This document shows, in pieces, positions 52,301 through 62,947 of a stretch of 64,000 nt of DNA. The stretch's first letter is position 1. Each line of letters starts with the position of its first letter. A program made the translations under genes and the position numbers. Under the pieces are notes generated by a model, which was given only the letters and a program-made list of their open reading frames with translations, had not been told where the DNA came from and did no database searches. This DNA is from Thermoleophilia bacterium (lineage in GTDB: Bacteria; Actinomycetota; Thermoleophilia; Gaiellales; Gaiellaceae): assembly GCA_017882615.1 (NCBI GenBank), contig JADGPD010000005.1, positions 1-64,000 of the forward strand. Direction: 5' to 3'.

Positions 52301-53113
52301 TCAATACTCGCTGACCGTCAGCACGGCGTGCGCGTAGCGATCAACCTTTCGCTCGCCGAGCTTCCCGCCGGGGAGCTCGGCGACGAACGCCGCGGATTCC
52401 GGGAGAACATGGCGCTCCCAGGACGTCGCGCTGCCTGGGTAAGCCGGCAACCGCGCGAGCCCCAGCCCGGCCAGGCGGGCGAACCTGCGCTCGAGCGCGA
52501 GCGAGCGCGTCGTGACGCTGACCGCTCCGAGCGGCTGATGGAACCAGATCGACAGCCGCGGTCGTAGGCGCTTGATGAGACGATAGGCGGCGCGCGATTC
52601 CGGTTCCGACAAGCGGCGGCGACCCGAGTAGAAGGCTCCGCCCAGGCGTCGCCAGTGCCAGGGGAAGTTGCGGTTGAGATCGACTCCGTGGGCGTTCCCG
52701 CGCGTTCTGGCCGCCCGACCATCGGGGTTGAGGTTGAGGATGACCCAAAGATCGACACCTTCCGGCGCGGACGTTTTCAGTAGGCGCCGAGCGACGGCCA
52801 CTCCGCCGGGCTCGTTGCCGTGGATCGATCCGACGATCAATACCGTCGGGCCGTACGGGTCGCCTCGCTGGTAGGCGTAGATTGCCCGGCCCTGAACGGA
52901 GCGGCCGATCAGGTGCCGCGTCGTGCCGCTCTGTGAGGCCTGAGCGTCGCTGCGGGGGGCGGTCAGTGCGACTAACGCGATCCCGATCGCGGCGAGCGCG
53001 AGGACCGCGATTCGCTCGATGGTTCTGGCCACGAAGTCAAGGCTACTTGCAGCGCCGTGCGCCGCGGGAGCTCGAGAAGCGGATGGAGAAGTCAGTTGCG
53101 CGCGGCGTAGCAT
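52301..53113 (-). CDS. M14-family zinc carboxypeptidase / amidase, membrane-anchored
   Basis: 270 residues. A membrane/signal segment (about 33-52, RIAVLALAAIGIALVALTAP) is followed by an M14 core. First zinc motif is GSIHGNEPGG (HxxE), a central VDLNRNFPWHW substrate-binding segment, the third zinc His in SIWFHQP and the catalytic Glu in AFVAELPGG. This compact form resembles MpaA-type murein peptide amidases or gamma-D-glutamyl carboxypeptidases. It probably trims peptidoglycan peptides outside the membrane. The ATG lacks a clear binding site; a GTG at 53032 is an alternative start. Confidence 0.8.
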   Translation of the reverse strand: MLRRAQLTSPSASRAPAAHGAASSLDFVARTIERIAVLALAAIGIALVALTAPRSDAQASQSGTTRHLIGRSVQGRAIYAYQRGDPYGPTVLIVGSIHGNEPGGVAVARRLLKTSAPEGVDLWVILNLNPDGRAARTRGNAHGVDLNRNFPWHWRRLGGAFYSGRRRLSEPESRAAYRLIKRLRPRLSIWFHQPLGAVSVTTRSLALERRFARLAGLGLARLPAYPGSATSWERHVLPESAAFVAELPGGKLGERKVDRYAHAVLTVSEY

Positions 53114-53165
53114 GTGAACATCGCGGAGACGCGTCCGCGACGCGGTCAGAGGGAAGGAGTGGGTC

Positions 53166-53879
53166 GTGAGCGAGCGAGCCGGGAATCGAAGATCGACGAT
53201 CGCCGTCGTCGGTGACTACGGCGCTGAGCGACCGACGCACAAGGCGACGCAGGAGGCGCTGGAGCACGCAGTCGCGCCGCCGCTTCGCTTCGAGTGGCTG
53301 CCCAGCGAGCGGGCCGCCGAGATGGAAGACGCCGATCTCGACTCGTACGCGGGACTTCTGATCTCGCCCGGCAGCCCCTACCGGAGCATGGACGGAGCTC
53401 TCAAGGCGATCAGGGTCGCGCGCGAGCGAGGAGTGCCGCTGCTCGGCACCTGCGGCGGCTTCCAGCACGTGGCGGTCGAGTTTGCGCGCGACGTGCTTGG
53501 CATCGAGGAAGCGGATCACGAGGAGTCGAATCCGGATGCCCGCGAGCTGGCGATAGTGAAACTCCCGGTCTCGCTCGCCGGCGGCGAGCACGAGGTCTTC
53601 TTCGAGCCTGGCTCTCGCGTCGCCGCGATCTACGGGGTGCCCGCGGCGGTCGAGCCCTTCTTCTGCAGCTTCGGGCTCAACCCGGCGTACCGGGCAAGAG
53701 TCGAGGCGCGAGGTCTCGCAGTCAGCGGAACGGGCGCCGACGGCGCCGCGCGCGTCTTCGAGCTGCCCGGGCACCCGTTTTTCGTTGCCACGCTGTACGT
53801 GCCGCAGGCGCGTTACCGGCCGGATGACCCGCATCCGCTGCTGACGGCGTTCGTTTCGGCTACGGCCGAGCGGAACTAG
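53166..53879 (+). CDS. CTP-synthase-like class I glutamine amidotransferase
   Basis: 237 residues resembling only the C-terminal glutaminase domain of CTP synthase. The nucleophile elbow is LGTCGGFQHVAVEF (Cys), and the N-terminal strand is TIAVVGDYGAERPTHKATQE. The triad His appears in ELPGHPFFVATLY but the following Glu of the HPE motif is Phe. The group is known as CTP synthase C-terminal region-related (seleno)proteins; here the nucleophile is an ordinary Cys codon. Start GTG with GGAAGGAG upstream. Substrate and acceptor unknown. Divergent from the M14 gene by 52 bases. Confidence 0.82.
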   Translation: MSERAGNRRSTIAVVGDYGAERPTHKATQEALEHAVAPPLRFEWLPSERAAEMEDADLDSYAGLLISPGSPYRSMDGALKAIRVARERGVPLLGTCGGFQHVAVEFARDVLGIEEADHEESNPDARELAIVKLPVSLAGGEHEVFFEPGSRVAAIYGVPAAVEPFFCSFGLNPAYRARVEARGLAVSGTGADGAARVFELPGHPFFVATLYVPQARYRPDDPHPLLTAFVSATAERN

Positions 53880-54029
53880 TTCTGTTCGAGTATTCGGCCC
53901 GGCTGTGCGGATTCACGAGGTGCTGTTCCCCCTATTCGGGTCGAAACACGCTCCGCTTCGGCGTCGCACGACCAGATGGGTGGCCGGTCCAGTTATATCC
54001 CTGCACCGATGCGTCGATGACGTTCGTAT

Positions 54030-56510
54030 ATGGCTGCTACTCAATACGGTTCTGACCGAGTCTTTGTCCGCCTTGCGTGGGCGGTGTTGGGCGTTGGAGC
54101 TGCGGGGGCAGCGGCTTTCGTTTTCGCCCCCTCGAGCAGAGTCGCGGACATCCTTTATTACTCGGTCAGCACGGCCGCGCTCGGGCTCGGCTTGATTGGG
54201 ATCTTGCATCGTCGTTTCGCGGGCCGCTGGATCGCGGTTTTGCTGGTAGCGGGTGCCGCCGCCTGGCTTGTTGCCGACTGGCTGTGGTGGGTAATCGAGC
54301 TGCTCGGGCACTCGGTGCCGTTCCCTTCGCCGATCGATTATCTCTACCTGAGTGGTTATCCACTTGCGCTCGTAGCGCTTGTCTGGTTCTGGCGCCGGCA
54401 CATGACGGGGGCACTCGGCGGATTGCTCGAGAGCGTGGTTTTCGCGACGGCCATCGGCGTCTTTGTCTGGGCGGCCGCGATCGCCCCGACAGACGGCCAG
54501 CAGCATGGATCGGCTCTGGTGACGATCACCGCGGTTTCCTATCCGGCGCTCGACGCGCTGCTGCTCGTCGGTCTCGGGCAGCTTCTATTCGTGCGTTCGC
54601 TCCGGCGCGCTCGGGCGCTGCGGGCCCTGACGCTGGGTATCGCGCTGTTCCTCGTTTCGGACGCCTTTTACGCGTATAGCTCCGTCCGAGGCGCCTATGT
54701 GGCTGACACCTGGCGCGATTGCGGTTGGCTCCTCGCCTACGTCCTCTGGGGCTTTGCCGGCCTGCATCCCTCGCTGCGTTTGCTTGGTAGATCACAGCCA
54801 AGTCCTATCCGGTGGCATTGGACCCTTCGCACGTCCCTACTTGCCCTGGCCTGTCTCAGCATGCCGATCGCCATCCTGATCGCCTCACGCAGAGATGCCC
54901 TGGATCCCGTGGTGTTCCTCGCCGCCGGCTCTTTCATGATCGTCGCCGTTTTCTTCCGGATGGCCCTGATCCTGCGCGTCCAGCAGCGCCGTGAGGACGA
55001 GCTCGCCGAGACTCTCGAGAAGCACCGGACGCTGATCGAGACGGCTCCGCTTGCCATTGTCTCCGTCGGGCGCACGCGCCTCGTCACGCTCTGGAATCCA
55101 GGCGCCGAGCAGCTCTTCGGCTGGCGGGCGGAAGAGGCGATTGGCAAGCCGTATCCCCTTTGCGCGAGCGTGGAGGCAACTCGCAACCTCGATCGGATCT
55201 TGTCCGGCGAAACCTTCCGCGGAGAGTCCGAAAGGCTTCGGAAGGACGGTTCGACGGTTGAGGTCGACGTCTCGTCGGCGCCGCGACGAAACCCGGCGGG
55301 CGAGGTCGTCGGCGCCGTCAGTGTCTTCGTCGACACGAGCGAACGCAAGGCTCTCGAAGAGAAGCTGCGCCATTCACAGCGGCTGGAGACGGTCGGGCAA
55401 CTCGCGGGCGGCGTAGCCCACGACTTCAACAACCTGCTTACAGCTATTTCGGGCTACTGCAACCTCTCGCTCGAACGCGCGAACGGCGATCAGGAGCTGG
55501 CTCACGACCTGCGGGAGATCGCGCGCGCCAGCGACCGCGCGACCGGATTGACTCGGCAGCTGCTTGCCTTTGGCCGCCGTCAGGTGTTGCAGTCCACCGT
55601 TTTCGATCTCAATCAAGCCGTGGTCGAGATGGATGCCATCCTCGGCCGGTTGCTTGGCGAGCAGATCAAGATCGTCCATACGCTCGAGCCCGCAGGGTGC
55701 TCTGTCAAGACCGATCAGGGACAGATCGAGCAGGTGCTGATGAACCTTGCCGTCAACGCCCGTGACGCGATGCCGAAGGGGGGCACGCTCAGCTTCGTGA
55801 CGGAGAGCATCGACCTGACCGCATCGCAGGCCGAGCGACTAGAGCTCCAAGCGGGTGGTTACGCGCATCTGCGCGTTTCCGACACCGGTCATGGCATGGA
55901 CGAAAAGACCTGCTCGAGTGCCTTCGAGCCTTACTTCACCACCAAGGATGTCGGCAAGGGCAGCGGGCTCGGCCTGGCGACCGTCTATGGAATCGTGAGC
56001 CAAAGCGGTGGCTGTATCAGCGTCGAGAGCAAGCCCGGCGCGGGCACGAGCTTCGATATCTACCTTCCGCGCAGCGAGCTCGAGCCGTCGGCGTCCTCCG
56101 ACGAGGACGATCGACCGGTCTCGGGCGGCTCCGAGCGCATCCTGCTCGTCGAGGACGAGCCGGGAGTTCGCGAGATCACCGCCCGGATGCTCGCGCGCCA
56201 GGGTTACGAGGTAATCGTTGCCGCCGAGCCCGCGCGGGCGATCGAGCTCGCCTCCCAGGTCGAGTTCGATCTCCTCGTCACGGACGTCGTGCTGCCGGGC
56301 ATGGACGGGCAGCGGCTTGCGGCCGAGCTTCGCAACCGCAAGCGCGAGCTCCGCGTCGTCTACGTCTCGGGCTACCCTCGCGACGGGCTGGTTGAGAGTG
56401 AGCTCAACCAGGGAACCCGGTTCCTGCAGAAGCCCTACTCGACCGACGAACTGTCCCGCACGGTTCGGGGCGCGCTGGATTCGGGCTTGGTCGCCGGCGC
56501 TTCGCGCTAG
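54030..56510 (+). CDS. Hybrid histidine kinase (membrane sensor, PAS, HisKA, HATPase, receiver)
   Basis: 826 residues. The N-terminal membrane sensor has about eight to nine helices (residues 10-310), similar in layout to MASE-type domains. A PAS domain follows (about 330-445, LIETAPLAIVSVGRTRLVTL), then HisKA with phospho-His in GGVAHDFNNLLTAISGY, HATPase_c with N box NLAVNARDAM and G boxes SDTGHGMDE and GKGSGLGLATVYGI. A C-terminal receiver has its phospho-Asp in LLVTDVVLPGMDG. No separate response regulator is adjacent, so it likely passes phosphate on through its own receiver. The start is an ATG without a clear site. Confidence 0.9.
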   Translation: MAATQYGSDRVFVRLAWAVLGVGAAGAAAFVFAPSSRVADILYYSVSTAALGLGLIGILHRRFAGRWIAVLLVAGAAAWLVADWLWWVIELLGHSVPFPSPIDYLYLSGYPLALVALVWFWRRHMTGALGGLLESVVFATAIGVFVWAAAIAPTDGQQHGSALVTITAVSYPALDALLLVGLGQLLFVRSLRRARALRALTLGIALFLVSDAFYAYSSVRGAYVADTWRDCGWLLAYVLWGFAGLHPSLRLLGRSQPSPIRWHWTLRTSLLALACLSMPIAILIASRRDALDPVVFLAAGSFMIVAVFFRMALILRVQQRREDELAETLEKHRTLIETAPLAIVSVGRTRLVTLWNPGAEQLFGWRAEEAIGKPYPLCASVEATRNLDRILSGETFRGESERLRKDGSTVEVDVSSAPRRNPAGEVVGAVSVFVDTSERKALEEKLRHSQRLETVGQLAGGVAHDFNNLLTAISGYCNLSLERANGDQELAHDLREIARASDRATGLTRQLLAFGRRQVLQSTVFDLNQAVVEMDAILGRLLGEQIKIVHTLEPAGCSVKTDQGQIEQVLMNLAVNARDAMPKGGTLSFVTESIDLTASQAERLELQAGGYAHLRVSDTGHGMDEKTCSSAFEPYFTTKDVGKGSGLGLATVYGIVSQSGGCISVESKPGAGTSFDIYLPRSELEPSASSDEDDRPVSGGSERILLVEDEPGVREITARMLARQGYEVIVAAEPARAIELASQVEFDLLVTDVVLPGMDGQRLAAELRNRKRELRVVYVSGYPRDGLVESELNQGTRFLQKPYSTDELSRTVRGALDSGLVAGASR

Positions 56511-56598
56511 AGACCGCCGCGGGGCGACCACGATTGTCGCGGGCGGCAACAACCCGTCTTGGGAAGGCGAGTCACTAGGCAAAAGCGCCGGCTTTCAG

Positions 56599-59370
56599 CT
56601 AGCTACAGCCGGTGTTCGTCCCGCAATCGCGGCACGTATAGCAACTCCCCGTCCTGACCATGCGGCCGCCGCAGCGGGCGCACTCGACCGCGTCCTCCCA
56701 GCTGTTGAAGAGCGCCTTCTGGCCGGGCGGGGGCATCTCGGCCGGAGCCGGGTCGCCGCCCTGGCCGGGAGTGCCGCCGTTGGTATAGGCCTGGGCCATC
56801 CGTTGCCTGACCTCGGGTGAGAGGATGCCAAGCTCCTCCTGCTGGTCGACCGTGAGGAAGCGCTTGCCGAGCCAGCGGAAGATGTAGTCCGGGAGCGACT
56901 TGGCGATGCGGATGTCGGCATCGTTGGTCGGGCCCGAGGGATCGAAGCGCATGTGCGAGTACTTGGAGACGAAGACCTCGAGCGGAACGCCGTACTGGAG
57001 ACCGAGGGATACGGAGATCATGAAGGCGTTCATCAGTCCGGCCAGGGTCGTGCCCTCCTTGGCGATGTCGACGAAGACGTCACCGGGGGTGTCGTTGTCA
57101 TAGACGCCGACGTGGATATAGCCCTCGTAGTCGCCGACGCGGAACTTGCGCCCGATCTCGGTGCGCTCGTCGGGCAGGCGATGGCGCTGAGGTGCCGCCA
57201 GCATCGGGACGGCGCCGATCAGCATGGCCGCGCTCTTGTCGGCCTTGCCGGAGAGCGGCTGGGCGACCTTGGAGCCCTCGCGGTACAGCGCGATTGCCTT
57301 GACGCCCAGTCTCCAGGCGTCGTCGAGCAGCTGCATGACGTCCTCGACCGTGGCCGACTCGGGCATGTTCACGGTCTTGGAGATCGCGCCCGAGATGAAG
57401 GGCTGGACGGCGCCCATCATCTTCACGTGGCCGACGTAGTGGATGGAGCGCTCGCCGACCGCGCAATCGAACACGGGATAGTGCTCGTTCTTCAGGTTGG
57501 GCGCGCCGACGACGGTGTTGCGCTCGTCGATGAAGGCCTCGATCTCGGCGCCCTCGGCGGGCGAGTAGCCGAGCTTCTCGAGCGCCATCGGCACCGTCTT
57601 GTTCACGATCGTGATCTCGCCGCCGCCGACCAGCTTCTTCGACTTGGCCAGCGAGAAATCGGGCTCGACGCCGGTGGTGTCGCAATCCATCATGAAGCTG
57701 ATCGTGCCGGTCGGTGCGAGCACGGTCGACTGGGCGTTGCGGAAGCCGTGCGCCTCGCCCAGATCGAGTGCCTCGTCCCAGGACTTGCGGCAAGCCGAAA
57801 GGAGCTCGCGCGGGACGGACTCGTCGTTGTCGATGTTGCCGACCGCGGCCCGGTGCTTGGAGATGACGCTGAGCATCGCGCCGGCGTTCTTCTGGTAGCT
57901 GGCGAAGGGGCCCATGCGACTGGCGATCTCGGCCGACTTGCGGTAGGCGCGCCCGGTCATCAGCGCCGTCACGGCGGCGGAGTAGGCGCGGCCCTCGTCG
58001 GAGTCGTAGGGCAGCCCGCGCGCCATCAACAGTGCGCCGAGGTTGGCGAAGCCGAGCCCGAGCTGGCGGAAGGCGCGGGCGTTTCGCTCGATCTCGGGCG
58101 TCGGGTAGCTGGAGTAGCCGATCAGAATCTCTTGCGCCAGGAAGACGACGTCCACGGCGTGCTCGAAGGCTTCGATGTCGAGCTCGCCGTCGTCCTCGCG
58201 GCGGAACTTCATCAGGTTGAGCGAGGCGAGGTTGCAGGCCGAGTCGTCGATCGACATGTACTCGGAGCACGGGTTGGAGGCGTTGATCCGGCCCGAGTTG
58301 GGAACCGTGTGCCAGCGGTTGATGGTCGTGTCGTACTGGATGCCGGGGTCGGCGCATTCCCAGGCGGCGGCGCCGATCTGGCGCAGCAGCTCGCGCGCCT
58401 TGGTGGCCGCGACGACCGACCCGTCAACCCGCGCGGTCAGGTTCCAGTCGGCGTCGTCCGCGGCCGCCTGCATGAAGGCATCGGTGACCCGGACCGAGTT
58501 GTTTGCGTTCTGGTACTGGACCGAGGCCCAGTCGGGCGAGTCGAGCGACATGTCGTAGCCGGCCGCCTCGAGCACGCGAACCTTCTTCTCCTCCTTGGCC
58601 TTGCACCAGATGAACTCCTCGATGTCGGGATGGTCGACGTCGAGGATCACCATCTTGGCCGCGCGCCTCGTCTTGCCGCCCGACTTGATCGTCCCTGCGG
58701 AGGCATCGGCGCCGCGCATAAAGGAGACCGGCCCGGAGGCGTGCCCGCCCTTGGAGAGCTGTTCCTTGGAGGCGCGCAGGCGTGAGAGGTTGACTCCGGC
58801 CCCGGAGCCGCCGCGGAAGATGACGCCCTCGCGCCGGATCCAGTCGAGGATCGAGTCCATGCTGTCCTCGATCGAGAGGATGAAGCAGGCCGAGCACTGC
58901 GGCTTCTCCTCGAAGCCGACGTTGAACCAGACCGGCGAGTTGAAGGCGGCGAGCTGGTTGACGAGAATCGCCTTCAGCTCGGCCTCGAAGGTCTCGGCCT
59001 CCTCCTCGTTTGCGAAGTAGCCGCCCTTGCGGCCCCAGGCGCCGATCGTCGTGACGACGCGCCCGATCATCTGCTTGACGCTCCACTCGCGCTCGGGCTC
59101 GCCCATCTTGCCGCGGAAGTACTTCTGGGCGACGATGTTGGTAGCGGTCTGCGACCAGAAGCGCGGGAATTCCACGCCCTTCTGCTCGAAGGCCGCGCCC
59201 TCCTTGCCCGGGATGAAGGCGTCGCGCACCTCCCACTCGATCTCGTCGAAGGGATCGCGCCCGGGGATGGTGAAGTAGCGGCGCACGCCGAGATTCGCTT
59301 CCGCATCGATCACGACGTTCTCCAGCTCTTTCTCCGTCGCCTCAACCGGTGTCTCTTTGGCTGTCGCCAT
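56599..59370 (-). CDS. nrdJ: Adenosylcobalamin-dependent ribonucleotide reductase (class II)
   Basis: Makes deoxyribonucleotides using a B12-derived radical. 923 residues, the usual NrdJ length. Active-site cysteines and glutamate are in INASNPCSEYMSIDDSACNL, the N-terminal Cys in KPQCSACFIL, and the loop motif in LAPTGTISFMMDCDTTG. The C-terminus has a zinc-ribbon-like CARCGGRMVRTG, then CYTCRDCGTNTGCS, whose Cys pair re-reduces the site. No class I reductase or nrdR is in the window. Promoter features lie in the 220-base upstream gap. Convergent with the hybrid kinase gene. Confidence 0.95.
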   Translation of the reverse strand: MATAKETPVEATEKELENVVIDAEANLGVRRYFTIPGRDPFDEIEWEVRDAFIPGKEGAAFEQKGVEFPRFWSQTATNIVAQKYFRGKMGEPEREWSVKQMIGRVVTTIGAWGRKGGYFANEEEAETFEAELKAILVNQLAAFNSPVWFNVGFEEKPQCSACFILSIEDSMDSILDWIRREGVIFRGGSGAGVNLSRLRASKEQLSKGGHASGPVSFMRGADASAGTIKSGGKTRRAAKMVILDVDHPDIEEFIWCKAKEEKKVRVLEAAGYDMSLDSPDWASVQYQNANNSVRVTDAFMQAAADDADWNLTARVDGSVVAATKARELLRQIGAAAWECADPGIQYDTTINRWHTVPNSGRINASNPCSEYMSIDDSACNLASLNLMKFRREDDGELDIEAFEHAVDVVFLAQEILIGYSSYPTPEIERNARAFRQLGLGFANLGALLMARGLPYDSDEGRAYSAAVTALMTGRAYRKSAEIASRMGPFASYQKNAGAMLSVISKHRAAVGNIDNDESVPRELLSACRKSWDEALDLGEAHGFRNAQSTVLAPTGTISFMMDCDTTGVEPDFSLAKSKKLVGGGEITIVNKTVPMALEKLGYSPAEGAEIEAFIDERNTVVGAPNLKNEHYPVFDCAVGERSIHYVGHVKMMGAVQPFISGAISKTVNMPESATVEDVMQLLDDAWRLGVKAIALYREGSKVAQPLSGKADKSAAMLIGAVPMLAAPQRHRLPDERTEIGRKFRVGDYEGYIHVGVYDNDTPGDVFVDIAKEGTTLAGLMNAFMISVSLGLQYGVPLEVFVSKYSHMRFDPSGPTNDADIRIAKSLPDYIFRWLGKRFLTVDQQEELGILSPEVRQRMAQAYTNGGTPGQGGDPAPAEMPPPGQKALFNSWEDAVECARCGGRMVRTGSCYTCRDCGTNTGCS

Positions 59371-59490
59371 CTCGCCTCTCCCTCTCTGAAACGGACTCCT
59401 GGGGACTTCCTACGGCCGGCTGGGCACCCGATTTTGCGGGCAATTGACCGACGGACCTCGGAACGATAGGAGCCTTCCCGGACGTAACCT

Positions 59491-59505
59491 ATTTTACCTG
59501 TAAAA
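59491..59505 (-). promoter_or_regulatory. nrdJ -10 element with overlapping inverted repeat
   Basis: On the minus strand TAAAAT (59496-59491) is a good -10 hexamer about 120 bases before the nrdJ ATG. It is embedded in TTTTACCTGTAAAA (59492-59505), arms of six bases with a 2-base centre. The repeat does not resemble the NrdR box. Candidate operator for nrdJ control. Confidence 0.4.
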
Positions 59506-59514
59506 CCAGTGTTT

Positions 59515-59559
59515 ACCGGTGCCAGTTTGGGCACCGGTCGGGCCGGCCGAAAAGCCCGA
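59515..59559 (-). terminator. Two hairpins behind kdpE
   Basis: TCGGGC/GCCCGA (59538-59543 with 59554-59559) and ACCGGTGCC/GGCACCGGT (59515-59523 with 59530-59538, perfect 9-base stem) follow the kdpE stop on the minus strand. No long T-run. They separate the kdp operon from nrdJ. Confidence 0.5.
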
Positions 59560-59588
59560 CTCCCGCTACCTCCAGCCCGGGCCCAACC

Positions 59589-60274
<686 letters not shown>

Positions 60275-60278
<4 letters not shown>

Positions 60279-62773
60279 CTCTCCGCCCGCAGTCGCACGA
60301 TCATCGTCAATCCTCCACCGGGCGTCTCCTTGCCCTCGATCGATCCCTCCATGGCCTCGACGAAGCCCCGCGCCACCGCCAGTCCGAGCCCGACGCCGTT
60401 CGCGCCGGAGACGTCCCCAAGCCGCTGGAAGGGAACGAAGATCCGCTCTCTCTCCGACTCGGGAACTCCCGGCCCGTGATCGACGATACGCAGATCGATG
60501 TACTCGTCGCCGGTCGGATCGGCGACGACGCGTACCTCGGTCTCCTCCGGGCAGTGGCGAAGCGCGTTGTCGAGCAGGTTGGCCAGAGCCCGTTCGAGCA
60601 GGCCGGGATCGGCCAGCACCCGGGGCAGCGTCTCGGGAACCTCGCTGTGGACGCGGCTCGCGCGCCCGCCGAGCGAGTGCAGCGCCGCCGGAACGACCTC
60701 CTCGAGCCCGACCGGCTCGGCCGAGACGGTCAATGCTCCCGCCTGCAGGCGGCTCATGTCGAGCAGATTGCCGACGAGCGCATTCAGGCGGTCGGTCTCC
60801 TCGTCGATCGTGCGCAGGAACTCCCCGCGCGCCTCGCTCGTCCACTTGACGTCCTTCTGGAGCAGGCTCGTCACCGAGGCCTTGATCGCCGAGAGCGGCG
60901 TGCGTAGATCGTGCGAGACCGCCGAGAGGATGGCGATGCGCAACTCGTTTCCCGCCGCCAGCGCGCCCACCGTCTGGGCCTCGGCTTCGAACTCCTCGTG
61001 CGCCATGGACGAGGAGATCTCGCGCACGAACCCTTCGAGAATGCGTTGTTCCTCGGCTCGGACCGTGCGACCGGAAATGGCGAGCAGGCGACCCCGGTCG
61101 AGGTCGATCGTCTGAGTTGCGCTGTCCGGATCGCGCGGCGCGTGCTCACCGCTGGCGGCCACGACGCTCCAGGAGCCTTCCCGGTTCGCAAGCAGGGCGA
61201 TACCGTCGAGCTGGAGCGCTTTCGCCAGGCGCTCGATCAGGATGCCAACGGGCGTATGCCCCGAGAAGGTCAGGAAGAGATCGGCTTCGGCTCGTGCCTG
61301 CTCGCCGGCAACGGCACGCCTGGCCGCGAGAGCGACGTAGCCGGAGAAGCCCGCGGCGACGGCGAGGAAGACGCAGAGCGCGAGCAGATTCTGCGGCTCG
61401 CTGATGGTGAAGGTGTGGATCGGAGCCGTGAAGTACCAGTTGGCCAGCAGATCTCCGACGACGGCCGAGGCGAGCGCCGGCCACAGTCCTCCTACGGCCG
61501 AGACAAGGACGACCAGCAGTAGGTAGAGCAAGAGGATGCTCGGGAGCGTGACGTGACCGCCCAATGCGTTGAGCAGGACGGTGAGCAGCGGTAGGCCGAC
61601 GACGGCCAGCGAGAATCCCAGCACGATACGCCGCCGCGGCAGAGAACTGGGCCGACGTCTTCGAGCGGGCTCTTCCTCGGCCTCCCCGTCTTCGTCTTCG
61701 TTGCTGATCACGTGAACGTCGATGCTGGCGCCGGAGAGGCGGATGACGGTGTTGATGACCGAGCCCTGCAACAGCTCGTAAAACTGGTTTCGGCGCGTGG
61801 CGCCGAGAATGATCTGAGTACCGTTGAAGGAGCGCGCCGCTTCGACGAGCGCCCGGCCGACATCGGCGCCGACTACCTCGCGGTAGCCTCCTCCGAGCGA
61901 GGATACGAGCTCGCGTTGCGCCCTGAGGCGGTCGAGCGCCGGCCCCGCGAGCCCATCTTGCGGGCGCACGTGTACGGCCACGAACTCGCTGCCGAACCGC
62001 TGAGCCATGCGCGCCGCTCGACGTACCAGGCGCTCGCCCCGCTCCGATCCGGAGAGCCCGACCAGCACCCGCTCGCGGGTTTCCCAGGGCTCGCTGATGC
62101 CGTGGCGCTCGCGGTATTCCTTCAGTCCCTCCTCGACCCGGTTGGCGATCCAGAGCAGGGCGAGCTCACGCAGGGCGCCGAGATTCCCGGCCCGGAAGTA
62201 GTTCGAGAGCGCGGTGTCGACGCGGTCGGCCGGGTAGATGTCGCCGCGGGCCAGCCGCGCCCGCACGGTCTCCGGAGCGAGGTCGACGAGCTGCATCTGC
62301 TCGGCCTGCCGCACGACGGCATCGGGGATCGTCTCCTGCTGGGTTACACCCGTGATCTGCGCGATGACGTCGTTCAGCGAGTCGAGGTGCTGGATGTTCA
62401 GCGTCGAGATGACGCTGATGCCGGCGTCAAGCAGCTCTTCGACGTCCTGCCAGCGCTTCTCGTTGCGTGAGCCGGGGACGTTGGTGTGGGCGAGCTCATC
62501 GACCAGCGCCACCTCCGGTCGCCGCGCCAGGAGGGCGTCGATATCCATCTCCTCGAACACGCGGTCGCGATAGGCGAGCTTCTTGCGCGGAACGACTTCG
62601 AGCTCACCGATCTGCTCGCCGGTGCGCCTGCGCGCGTGCGTCTCGACGAAGCCGCAGACGACGTCCTCGCCGCGCTCCCGCCTGCGCCGGCCCTCGTTGA
62701 GCATGGCGAAGGTCTTGCCCACGCCCGGCGCGGCGCCGAGATAGATGCGCAGCTTTCCGCGTGCCACGATCAC
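60275..62773 (-). CDS. kdpD: KdpD sensor histidine kinase
   Basis: 832 residues. The N-terminal KdpD domain has a Walker A (GAAPGVGKTFAMLNEG, residue 13 on) and DELAHTNVPGSRNEKRWQDV. A USP-like domain (ERVLVGLSGSERGERLVRRA to LGATRRNQFYELLQGSVINT) is followed by four membrane helices (about 385-480) and a GAF-like segment. HisKA has its phospho-His in SAVSHDLRTPLSAIKASV, and HATPase has NLLDNALRHCPEE and GVGLGLAVARGFVEAMEG. Senses K+ and salt stress. GTG start. Separated from kdpC by 174 bases rather than overlapping it. Confidence 0.95.
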
Positions 62774-62947
62774 GGCTCCGAATGAAGACCCGTCGACCGG
62801 GTGTGATCGGTGGTGCGAGGCAAGGACACAAGGAGCCCTCGTACTGGCGGTACGGGGGCGACCGAGGACGCAGTATCGCGCCGCCGTGCGCGGCCGGGCG
62901 GCGGAGTGCTTTGTTCTGAGCCGTGATCCACACCCATAGCTTGACGC

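Noticed and set aside
56953-58785. 610-codon plus-strand frame opposite nrdJ
   Set aside because: It is the antisense of a clearly conserved gene in codon-position-biased GC-rich DNA; no domain or binding site.
60279-60845. N-terminal extension of the kdpE frame
   Set aside because: It lies within kdpD in another frame; KdpE begins naturally at the ATG 60278 with a binding site.
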